The notes under the pieces were generated by a model, which was not told where the DNA came from, made no database searches, and saw only the letters and a list, made by a program, of their open reading frames with translations. From Scortum barcoo (lineage: Eukaryota; Chordata; Actinopteri; Centrarchiformes; Terapontidae), in the NCBI GenBank assembly GCA_023238725.1, contig CM041551.1:3371259-3435258 (forward strand): a stretch of 64,000 nt of DNA, read 5' to 3'. Position numbers and translations under genes: made by a program. The stretch's first letter is position 1, and each line of letters opens with the position of its first letter. Below, one piece after another: positions 48,001-59,400 of the stretch.

Positions 48001-50078
48001 TTGACTTTTTAACCGTTTATCTTAAGCTCACTCATTCCCCTCTGTAAAAATGTTGAATTCCAACAAAGCAAACAACCCTCAGAGAGAAAGTCAAAGATGA
48101 ATGTAGGAACTTGTGACCCGTGTTTGAAGAAAAATAATTCAATAAATTGAAAATGTCAGGCAATTCTCAGATGATTCGGGTTTGGGGAGAATGGGAGGGA
48201 GGCCAAACTGGATTTACCTTCTTGTCACACTCATTCTTGAACCTGACAAGCTGCCCTCTACTAAAACAGTGCAGACCTGTAATGTCATATAAATGTAGTA
48301 ACTTAGAAAAATGTTCTTCCTTTAGTGTTCTTTATTCAACTGCCATTAGGGTTTAATTTAATTAAAATGTGTGTGTATGTGTGTGTGTTAAAAAGCATGT
48401 TGCAGTGTCAGTAATGCTTACTGTAATCAACACATGAAGAAAAATGATTATTTTGTGAGATTTGTACAAAACAGACAGTACATTTACTGAATTTAATTGA
48501 ACTTGTTCATTAAACAGTCCAAAGTGCTGCAGGTACATTTGACTCAAGATATGCCACTGCAAAAGAATATTCTAATTATGTAAAAAGTATTTTTTAATAT
48601 GTTTGGGGAAACTAAATGTGTCCACAATTAAATGTCAGATGGGAAAATGCACAGTGTTGCTTTCTCAGCACAATCCTTTCTAGTCACATATTAACCACAG
48701 CAGGATAAATTCCCTCTATAGCCAGTTGAAATTAAAAAGTAGACAGAAGCAATTGGTGTTCAGATAAAACATTAAACAACAGTGTGCAGTAATAGTCCAG
48801 AGTGCTGGGGCTGCCAGCTGTCCGCCTTAATTTCCACACTTGTTGTTTGTGTTCCTTAAGTGGACTTCTGTTTCCAGAGCTCCCTGTCTAAAACTGTGGT
48901 GCCACTGAAGCCACTGAATCTCACTGTTAAAATAAGCCAATGTTGCTAGGCAACATATGCTGCACAATTCAGGCCAGTCAGCACAGTTTGGGGCAATTTT
49001 GCAGAGAAACAATATTAATAAGAGTAAAATGCATCCTTGAATGTGCACCAGAAAAAATTGCTCAGTTTCCTCACTGCTGAAATGTTGTCAGATAATCTGT
49101 CTTGGATCTTTCACGAGCGATCAGCAGCTGTCAATCACTGTCTGCCTTCTGGCTTCATCTCCTCCGTCATCATAATGTCATCTCTACATCCTTCAACTCA
49201 GTCCCACTGGGCGTCTTGTCAGAATGAGACAGATATGGAGGCAGAGTTATTGCATAGTCTCGGTCTTCTCTTAATCTGCGTGATTATATGATAGTGATGG
49301 TGCTGACACACTCCTGACTTGGGACTTTGCTAATGGACCGGTGCTCCTCTGAGGCTCCGAGCTATCCTCATGAATTCTCCCCAGTAACAGGACACCCATC
49401 AGGGGCTTGTATCTCTGCATCACTCCATGACCCAAGGGCAGGCGATGATGGTGGGCCTCCAGCGGCATTCCTGGCAGCTCGGTAAATAGCAGATTGGCAC
49501 ATGATCAAAGTGCTATGGGGGTGATTGTGGGGGGAGAGAGGAGAGTTCTGAAGGTCGAAGGAAAACAGCTGTCTCAGTACAGCTGACCGTTTCAGCCCAA
49601 AGTTCATACTGAATGTGGAAAATTATATTCACATTTTTCTTATTAAATTTACTGCATTGAATTAGTTTTATTGAGGAAAAACAACCAGTGGACATTAGAG
49701 GCAGGATGTCGTCTGAGACAGACATCTTATTCTTTCTAACAGCCAGTTTTTCATGGAACTTTGATCTCTGTGAGTTCCTGTGTGCTGTGGCTTCTGAATT
49801 AGCTTCTGAGCATTTCATCGTCTGTGACATACATTGTGAATTAGAGATTTGTGGGGCCCTGCTGTGGTCTTTTCTGTTGAATGTCTCAGAGTGTCGAGCT
49901 TCATCTCTGCCAGTCACATAAGCTTGTTGCTTTAGGAAGGATCATCTTCCATTTAATGGACACTTCTGTACATACGCATACATACATACATACATTTTAC
50001 ATACAGTGGGAAGGGTGCATCCAAATGTGAATTGTAGTGATGTGCACAAACATTTATGTCCTTGGAGTATCTGTATAT
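48001..50078. other. Intron 2 sequence, no gene seen
   Basis: Non-coding; a CATA-repeat patch lies at 49973-49995. The stretch 49080-49620 has balanced composition and no repeat signature and may be a conserved non-coding block. No exon was recognised. Confidence 0.45.
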
Positions 50079-50221
50079 GTTGCTATGCTATGTGAAGATT
50101 TTACATGGTACATCCGTACATGCAGGTTACCATCACAGACTTCAGAAGAATTATTCCAGTATCTATTTGTATGGCCCTATTTAATGTATGTGCTCTGAAA
50201 CATACATCATGCCACATAGGA
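50079..50221 (+). repeat. Direct repeat copy 1 (143 bp, identical to 51483-51625)
   Basis: Every base of this 143-bp block recurs in the same orientation 1404 bases downstream; the match stops at both ends on a mismatch. No ORF of known kind, no inverted terminal repeats and no target duplication were recognised. The flanks of this copy (about 50009-50075 and 50219-50281) also resemble each other loosely, so copy 1 may lie inside an older, diverged tandem array. Confidence 0.95.
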
Positions 50222-50865
50222 AGGTGTATCCTCTGTGAAAATGGCAACAAATCCACATTTATGCCCTTAAAATATGTCATTTTTCCTGTTCTGGATGCTG
50301 TACATTAAGTTTATTTTGCTTTAGCAGTCAAAAGACTAACTAGGAAAGAAAAACAGTGTGCAGATGCTTAAGTAAGTAATGAATAAATATCCTCACCCTA
50401 ATAGCTGCTCCTGGCAGAAACACTTCAATTGTTGTAACCATAAATACAGATGGCCCTCACAGGTATTCATGTAACTGAATTCAAATGCATCTAAATGTGG
50501 TGCAGATGGTCATGAGAATGTGTCACAGTTCACCATGTTGCCCAGATAGCTGGAATGGATTCTTACCTATTTCTATGAAGGCCTCCAGGTTTTATCCATA
50601 ATAAATCAGGAAGGTGCTGTCTGATGGGAATTCAGAACACTTTGATCATTTTAAACTGTTGTTACTGTGTACTGTGTTTGGCAAAACAATTGCCTCTGTT
50701 TCCACCTCGTAGTAGTAGATTTGTGTGTGCAGCAGCTGGCAAATCTTGATGGCAAGTGCCTGGGGTGTTGTCTTGGAGACAAGGGAGAGATGAACCCAAA
50801 GTACAGTAGAAACTCCCCTGGTCTGTTTACAAAAGGTACACACATGGCCACATGTGCTTCCACAT

Positions 50866-50868
<3 letters not shown>

Positions 50869-50903
<35 letters not shown>
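50869..50903. repeat. (CA)17 microsatellite
   Basis: An uninterrupted CA run between the two copies of the 143-bp repeat, followed by GT-rich DNA around 51010-51050 that is partly complementary to it. Confidence 0.95.
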
Positions 50904-50905
<2 letters not shown>

Positions 50906-51482
50906 TGTCTGCCTGTAATTGGGGATGGCGGGTGGCTCTCTCTGGCAGACAACTGCTGCCATGCCCAGGCTCAGAGCCATCCACCAGTCATACCCCGCAG
51001 CAGTGTCTATGTGTGCGTGTGTGTGTGCACATGCTTGTGTGTGTCTGTGTGACATTGTGGACATAGTTTGGCACTACCCAGCCTCCCCACTTTCCTCTCG
51101 ATATTATAAATTGCCAAGAAATGGGTTCTAAATGGTCTCCTGAGAAGCTTCCTTTAAAGTGTGTTTCAAACATTTGAAAACTGAATCTGGTGTTTCCTTT
51201 AAACCTGTTTAGCTCATGCTGGTTTTCCAAATGTGGGAACATACCTCCACACAATTATCACAATTTCCTATTTGCTATACACATTACATAAATGTCCAAA
51301 TCAGATGTTTGAGTTCCCATACGTGAATTTGTGGCTGAAAGTAAACTTTCGGCCAAGATATCTCTCATAACACCATCAAAAGGAAAAGCATTTCACAGGG
51401 CACACAGATTAAGATAGAGGTTTGAGTTTGTTCTCAAAGTTTTTCTTTTTGTTTGATTTCCTGACTGTATTACATTTACTTG

Positions 51483-51625
51483 GTTGCTATGCTATGTGAA
51501 GATTTTACATGGTACATCCGTACATGCAGGTTACCATCACAGACTTCAGAAGAATTATTCCAGTATCTATTTGTATGGCCCTATTTAATGTATGTGCTCT
51601 GAAACATACATCATGCCACATAGGA
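51483..51625 (+). repeat. Direct repeat copy 2 (143 bp, identical to 50079-50221)
   Basis: Exact second copy, same orientation, 1404-bp offset. It is preceded by ...TTTACTTG and followed by TGTTTCTGGGTGG, neither of which matches the flanks of copy 1. Confidence 0.95.
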
Positions 51626-53909
51626 TGTTTCTGGGTGGTTCTGAAACAACATCCAGACCGAGGGTGGTTTACCATCCCCACTTTTATCTAATGCTAATGA
51701 CTGAAACAGGATTTAGACAGTCTCAAACACTCATGGGAGACCAAAGAAACCCATACATTCAAATTTATTGGTCTGATTTTGAAAGCAAGGAATGCTGTTT
51801 GAGGCCGGCTCCTTACATCAAACTCTTCAAGTAACTGAAACCACTGTCTGCAGCCAGGGGAATCCTACATCAAAACAGAATAACAGCCAATGAATGACAC
51901 TGTGATGGCAGTCATCAGCATGGGAATACAATCACACAGTCATATGTGGTTGTGTTCTCCAGTATGTGGAGAACAAATCGTGTTAATGGGATGTTATACA
52001 CCTCTGACACATGCTCGCTTGCACACTCACACACTTTGATAGGCCTCACTCCCCATCAGGTAAAAGCCTGCCTTTTACATCTTGGCTCTCACTGGCACTC
52101 TCCTATTTCTCCATTCCTTCCATCTCAAGCCTCTCTCTCATTGCTCATTTTCTCCCTCTCATCTTCCTGTCTCTCTCTCTCCGCTCTCTCTTTCTCCGTC
52201 ATTGCCCGCCCTCCTGCAGGGTTATGACGGTGTTCTTGGTCACCGTGAGTTTTTTCCCCCCTCCTCTCCCAGCAAATAAACAGAGCAGGAGGTGCTGATG
52301 GTTGTTGGCGTCTCGTGGCTCTGCTGAGCCTTGACACTGTGTCCCCGGAAAATAAACCCTGGTGTTTGTATTTCTGAAATGTAATATCGCAGACACAATT
52401 GGTTTTATAGGCTGCCATTTACATATCATTCTCCCCAGTTCCACCACAGTTAGATCGACAAAGTAGATCAAAGCATTCCCCACAGCCAGCAGCAGTGCTC
52501 GATAGCAGTGGCCTCCAGTCCACATTATCAAAGTCATTCACTCTAACCTCCATCCTACGACTTTGCTGCTTTGTAATGAAAGCAAGGGTCATATTATAAA
52601 GTTTAAAGCTAATACAAATTAGTGACGGCGTGTTTTCCGCTGAAAATGAAAGGTTCATTAACTTTTCAGAGGCTTCAGAAGTTACCTGTGACTGACTGAA
52701 TCAAAACTGTGCGAGTGATTCAATGTAAGTGAATGAGAAATCAAAAGTTGTGAGCTATGGTAGAAGAGCTTTGCAAATTCCCACACAAGTCACAACCACT
52801 TTACACTATGATGGTGACAAAAGTAAAAAAGTTTAAATTCCTCTCTTGACCTCTTAATTAACAAACGGCCCACTGGATCTCTTGCTGAATGACATGCGAT
52901 AATAGACACATCTCAAGTCATACTGATTGCTGCTGAATGACAAATCTTCCATCATCAAGTATTAAACACGTAGACAGCTGATTGCATTATACATCACACT
53001 GACCTGTTGAGTTAATTACATGCCTCACGACAAGACGTTACACTGCCAGCTTATCAACAACATCCATAAGATAGGACGAGGGATGCTGCCATGGCTCAGA
53101 GGTTATTATACAGAGGAGGTGAATGGACAGAGAGAAAAACAGATATTCAGAATTAAAGTTTATGAGGAGGTCAGAGGGTTGTAAGCTATTCCTGGATTTG
53201 TGAGTCTGGGAGGTGCAGGTCAAGTATATCTAGGTGTAATGTGTTAAATTTTCTTACATAAGACACAAAAATCATTGATGCAGTGCAAAACCCACCATTA
53301 ATAAAGTTAAGAGAAAAATGCAAAATGCTTTTGCATTGTCCTTTGCAGTTATTCTTACTTGTAACACTTTCATCAGCAGTCCGGGGGGGGTAATCGCTCT
53401 GTGTTTCTGTATTTTCTTGTGTGGCCTTTCTTAGATTCAGCTGAAAGAGTCCTTTAAAGGGTTTGCAAAATGAGATTGTTTTTTTATGTAGGAGCAGGGC
53501 TATTTATTAAATCCTAAATGTCTTAAATCAAGGCGGGGTGTGAAGAAAACATTTCATCTTCCTCCGTCTCTCTGTGCTTCTGCTCATTCTTCCTTGCATC
53601 TGGTTTTCTGTGAGATATTGATTCCCTCTAAGCTCAAAGAGTTTAATATCACTATTGACTACTGACTCTCTTCATCTTTTTTCTCTCTCTATTGCTTTAT
53701 TCACTACGTCTTGATTATTTAAATGGGCGTTTTGTCTGTAACTGCATTGCTTGCAGTGTGAGCATCAACACTTGCTTGTACAAAACACGTGTGGTCATGT
53801 AAATGTGTGCATACGAGAAAGGCACTAATATAAAAAGAGAGAGGAAGAATATTTGGTTAAATTGAATCTCCCTCCGTGATTGTGAAGAGAGACCTCTCCC
53901 TTCTTCATT
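51626..53909. other. Intron 2 sequence with a candidate 25-nt microexon, no gene called
   Basis: Pyrimidine-rich at 52090-52210, ending in CTCCTGCAG, then 25 bases and GTGAGT (see findings). The rest, about 52380-53050, has balanced composition. An isolated G8 run lies near 53383-53390. No coding exon of the channel was recognised. Confidence 0.45.
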
Positions 53910-53980
53910 TCATTACATTTATTTGCTGATGCTTTTATCCTAAGTGACTCACAAATGTGCATTAAACCAAGTGCCCGAAT
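53910..53980 (+). repeat. Short copy of a common fish interspersed repeat
   Basis: Contains TTACATTTATTTGCTGATGC then TTTTATCCTAAGTGACTCAC, close to the widespread fish repeat motif TTATTTAGCAGACGCTTTTATCCAAAGCGACTTACA. Only about 70 bases can be matched; its class is not stated. Confidence 0.5.
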
Positions 53981-56119
53981 TGCACGAATGGTAGAGGCGC
54001 ACGTACATCAGCTGCATCAAACATGCTGAACTGCTTTATAATGCTTCAGGTTTTTCAGAGCTCGGCCTTGTCAGAGAGGAAGAGAGAGGAGAGAGAGACC
54101 TTTGCTTCAAAAGAGAGATCGAGCCACTCTCGTCCTCCACAGTGTTTGAATGTGATTGTGCGTACATGCATTTGTAGAGATAACCTGCTTTCAAAACCTT
54201 ATTTTAAATGCTGCATTTTTTGTGGTGAGAAAGGAAAGGCCACGGCTATTGTAGAGTGATAAACAGTGTAAGATTTAAAGTGTTCCTTTTATCTGCATGA
54301 TGACAGAGCTGAGTTAAATACCAGTCGGACATTATCATTATCCTGCTTTTCATTTGCGAAGGAGGCACCGGCTTTAACCGGGAAAAGCACTTGTCATGGA
54401 GTAATGAATTCACTACGACTACCTAAGTTGTCTACCACGACGGTTAAATAGACAGCAGTCCGATGCAAGCCTTTCCGATAGTATCACTGTAAAGCTAACA
54501 AAGGGAGAATACTCTTGCTAGCCTAGCAGACACCTACACTGGGTGGTTGTCTGATCGCAGCCCTTGGAGGATGAAACTGTATCTCTAACTATGCTGTTAC
54601 AGGGCTCATCACCAGTTGTTTTCTTCCTTAGTTTCGACCTGCATTGGTGGATTACCTGCGAGAAGACACAAGAGGACGTCTTTTACAATGACACAGGCTC
54701 ATATAGGGAGGACTGCCCTGCGTCGTCCCTGACGACGATGTGACTTTGTTGAGAGTCAGAGAGATGCCAGAACTGCCCCTGGTGGTCTGGAAGAATGACA
54801 TAGTCTTTCCTTGCTTCGCCTTCACTTAATCACGTGTCCTCTTAGTTAATTAAAGGTGGTCAGGGTCTTTTATCTTCCTCTCACGGTGTTCCTGCTCATC
54901 TGGAGTTGGATCAATACTCTATCTTGTCTCTTGCTCTTTCTCTCTCACACGCACATTAAAATTCACACAGAGACTGTTGTATGTTTGCTCATGCAGAGGG
55001 GCATTGTATGTGCAGCTCTAACGCAGCACTCTAATCTCGTGTTTCTGCCAAACTTTCCTCTTCGTGCCTTTCAGGTCTGTTCCGTATTTCAAGGCTGCAG
55101 TTGCTCAAACCTCCTTTGAGACAATACAGGCCTGTGAACAGCCTTGTTTGCTTGTCTTGTGATTTTTTTTTTTTTCTCCCTGGCAGCCACCGGAGTAGGA
55201 ATTCTGTGTCGTGTCTGGAGATTCTTGTTTGTGTATGTACCACCCACATCTTCAGGTGTTGGATGTATTGCACCTGCTGCAGAGAAATCTGATTTTCCCT
55301 GGTTTATTTTTGCTAACAGCGTGGATCAACTGTAACTTCAGCACGCTGGTATCTGGAGGCAGCATGAAAGCTCTCCTATTTCCAACTCATTATGTAAAGA
55401 ACCTGGCTTTGAATCCGTTTTCTCTCCCCCTTGTTCTTTAGCCTTAATCACATGGGATTACTGGCCTGTGTGGACTTCATGTAATTAATGAATTACCCTC
55501 AACCTCTGCAGTTCAGTGAATACATAAGCACAGGATAGTGCAATTATCTATCTAGAGTATAAGGTCAAGATCTTGCAGTCAGAGACTTCCTGATTTTGCA
55601 AAATAATATTCAGGTAACATTAGTCTCTAGTTTGTAAGTAAATACTAAATATCAAATAAGCCTGATGCCCTCTGTGCCAAGTTTTCCCTTTTTCTTTCAC
55701 TCTCCCTGTCTCTCCTTATTTTTGAGCAGGTACTCACCACCTAAAGCCATGAAAGATAACTCTCAGTGTAGTGTAGTTTGCTCCTTCAAACGTCCACACA
55801 AACCATATTTAAACATAACCCATTTCTCAGCTGATCCATATGTTCAGTGTGTTCCAAATACTCTTCTGTCCATGCTATCACCTCCTCATAGCAGTGCTGA
55901 AAGTAGGATAATTAGTGATTTATTGGTGAAAAGACAATTCTTTGAAACATGCTGAATATGTGGATTAATTGTTGGTTTAAGATTTTTTTACAGATGTGAA
56001 ACTCTTTCCAGTTTTTCATTGTAAGTGGTGTGGATCCAGGCTGAGAACAGCTGCTGTAAGCTACAAGCTGCAAGCTGGCTGTTTGAGACTCAAAAGATTG
56101 GTATTGGTATTGATTCGCT
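53981..56119. other. Intron 2 sequence, no gene called
   Basis: Includes a CpG-containing stretch at about 54350-54780 with a stop-free frame (see findings) and a T-run plus acceptor-like CTCCCTGGCAG near 55160-55187. No recognised protein domain, RNA gene or transposon end. Confidence 0.45.
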
Positions 56120-56450
56120 AACTCTCCTGCAGGGATGAACGTCATTCTTCAACAGATATTCCCCCATTTAGTGTTTGATGATGGTGGTGGAGAGCGCTGT
56201 CACTCCAAATTCTCCCATAGGTGTTCAGTTGGGTTGATATCTGTTGACTGTGAAGGTGATAGTATATGATTCACATCATTTTTATCCTTACTCAACTATT
56301 CATTACCCCCTTTGTCCTCCTGGAAGAGACCTTTTGTTTCGGGGTTGACATAAAGGTGATCATGCAGAATAACTTTGACCCCTTCACCTAAAAGGACAAG
56401 TGGACCCAAACCATGTCAGGAAAATACTGCACTTGATATGTTTCTCCATT
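56120..56450 (-). pseudogene. Tc1-like transposase C-terminal remnant, minus strand
   Basis: On the minus strand 56200-56250 reads STDINPTEHLWEN, equivalent to the SPDLNPIEHLWE motif around the last acidic residue of the Tc1 DDE catalytic triad. Neighbouring DNA on the plus strand (GATGATGGTGGTGGAGAGCG on one side; GGTGATCATGCAGAATAACT and GGACAAGTGGACCCAAACCA on the other) matches the same fish Tc1 lineage read backwards, corresponding to a W.GSTCPL start, a ...VILSDHLYP block and a P..S.H..R end. The segment between, which would hold the second Asp, is shortened. Only the C-terminal half remains, with frameshifts, so it is inactive. Confidence 0.8.
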
Positions 56451-59400
56451 CTTTTATTAAGGTTTTTCTTTCAGCCCCCCCCCATCTGTATGTTCGGTGG
56501 AATCATCCAATATGGTTTCAGTTTGATTGACTGTGCATTGTTATATTGTTGTACAGGACATCGTACTGCCATCCTCCACCCAGTTAACTCAGAGACAGAT
56601 TGGTTTCTGCTTACCAATGCAACTCTGGAGAATGGTATAGGCACACTGTAAATTAAAATGTGAGTTTTGACTCCTAACCTTGTCCCTGTCTGTATTAAAT
56701 CTGTAGCAGTAAGCAGCAAGCAACCACTGGGAATATATGACAGGTAATTTTAGCAGACAAGGCAGAGGAGGACATTTTTTTACTCTGTGGATTCAGCGTT
56801 GCAGCTCCTTTGGGAATACAAAGCATGGTATGGTCAAGGTGAACAGCCTCCATCGAAGAGCCACTCCAGCTGTCCTTTAAGTTAATGGACTCTGCACACA
56901 ACTACTTCTACCTGACCGTGCATTCCTCTTCAAATATGCACAATAACCTCTCCTGAATAACTGGTGGGACCTGGTGTCAGGAGCTATCAGAGAAGAGGAG
57001 GAAAATATTGTCCCTGTCAAGTCTTTCCACTTTTCATCAGTGACTGAGGTGAATCTCTATTTGGACACTTTTTGGCCTCTGTCTTTGGCACAGAGAGAAA
57101 CAGCTGTATCGTGTATAATGAGCTGCACCGCATTCATTGTTCCTACGATTCAGAATAGAAAAGAAAAGATTACAGAGATCGCACACACCAGGATGATACC
57201 TCAATAAATGTTTCACCTCAAGTTGCTGTTTTACAGATACATCCAGCAACATTTTGTCCTGAACCGCTTCAGTTTATTCAGAAAGGTTTTGAACATAGCT
57301 GGTCTTTCTGAAGGTCTTCAAAGGCCAGGAGAATAAAATGTTGTTACAATAAACAGCAAGACATCCCTCCCAGGTCAGTGTTGTTGATGAATTTGCTACA
57401 AAGAGTGTGCAAAGCGTGTGTTCGACCAATATATGAGGGTGTGTTTTCCAGTTTCACAGGTCAGCAGGTCATCATGCTTCTTTGACGTGTATCTGTGCTG
57501 CGTCTTGAGGCATGCGGTGGTGTGATAAAGCAACCGCACAAACACTGGGAGAGATAAAAACTGTTTTCCACTGTAATCTTTAGAATAGTAGCCACCGGGA
57601 GCTTGTGTTTTATCTGGTGGCTGGCTTCCCGGACTCCCTGTCAGAGCCATTACAACCCTCATCTGTATCAGTCAGCTCCATCTCCTCAGTCATCCATCAG
57701 CTAATCAGTGTGCATTTAGAGTGTCACAGAGCACCGGTGCCTCACTCTTTTCCGAGGTTAGCCAACTACAATCACAGAAACCTGCTGCAAAATCATTTTT
57801 AACATGATCTGATTCGTATGAACTTTGAAGGACATGAAAAGAAATGAAAGGAAATATTGAGTTTTTATATTTTGGGGCTGGCTCACATGATTAAGCAGCA
57901 GCCATAGAATAATACTCCCTCTTGTGCTCTTGGACACTGAACAGCTGGGTTTCAATTCGAGCTCCTTTTAAGGCAGAGATTTTATGAGCCATTTGTGTTT
58001 CTGAACCTACGTTCCACTAGTGCACCTAAGTCCTCACCTCATCCAGTCAGCTGTAACACATCCTGCTGATCTCTCTGCTGTTGAGAGGTCTCATTATCTC
58101 ACAGCCACATTTCCAGAGATATAGGGTGAGATGTGAGCATCCAACATATTGCTTTTTAACCAGAACAGCACCTGTCAGCAGATTCCTCTTGAAATGCTCT
58201 TGTTGTGCATGTTGTTTTGGAAAGCACACTCAGGTGCTGTGCTTATACGTATATCAAATATAAGTGATGTCCCGGTTGGAATTGAATCCTCAGCCTCAGC
58301 AGCGACTCATCCCAGTGATTTACACGGGAACACAAAGCAGACAAGAGGAAGAAGTGTGTTGGTGTGTGTGTCCTCACCTAACTTTAAAATCTACTTCACA
58401 CTCCCTGCTATATTTCTTAACTGACAACCTCAGGCACCTTCGCCTCCCACTTTGAGGTCTTCTGAAATATACGTCGCTCACCGCAGGCTTGACTACTTCT
58501 CGTAATGGTACCCTATAATTGAATCAGTTGGGTACTGGGTGAATTGCTGTATATATCCCCTGTATACCCCCCCCTCCCCGTGGCTAGCACTTCCTCTCCG
58601 CTGTTCCTCTCCTTAATAACGCTGAGTTTTTTTGTGTGAGTTTTTATCACCAGGACCAGGGAGTAAATTGTTTTTCTCTGACACTCAAACTCATTTAGAG
58701 AAACTTTTGGCGCTGTTTTATAACCTCTTCCAGCCCCCACCCTGTTGTGCCAGTTTATCCCTCTCCCTCTTTTTCTTAAACTCCCACCCACGCACACTCA
58801 GAGCCTTATGGACGAGGCCTTCCTCTTGTTAATGTCCATCTTCCTCCACGCACTGGCAATTACCACCCTCTGTCTCCTCAACTGCTCCGGTCCATGAGCA
58901 TATCTTGCCATCCATTTCTCAGTGGCCCCTCGGCAGCCCACTGCCACTTATCCCCGTGAGTCACCATGGGGATCCACACAGATGCAGACACGCACACTCA
59001 CACACATCCTCGCACAGCTACAGGGGCCCAACTAACACACACACACACAACAAACACACACAAATTGCCTACAGGGATGTCATGGATTAAACAGTGTCTC
59101 TGTACCAGCCGCATTCTGCTTTCCCCACAATAAACATATTTGTCATGCTGTGTGATTTTGTTGTTTTATTGAAATATTCATTTAAGTGTTCATGTCAGCT
59201 TTATTCCCCGTCTTCTGTTCAAAGATTTGTGCGGGCACTCTTCTGTAAAGCGACTGCTGTGGTGTTATCCTAACGATTTGCTCTCGTTGTCTAGTTTAAT
59301 GGTTTAATGAGTCTCTTTTATCAGGTACAGTAAATTACATGATTAAGGAATGGATTAACTATTTATGATATAACTGTTGTGCACTGTGTAAGTGGCAATA

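Noticed and set aside
55188..55336. Hydrophobic frame after a T-rich tract and CTCCCTGGCAG acceptor (ATGVGILCRVWRFLFVYV)
   Set aside because: It does not match any erg transmembrane segment or another recognised protein, and no paired downstream exon was found.
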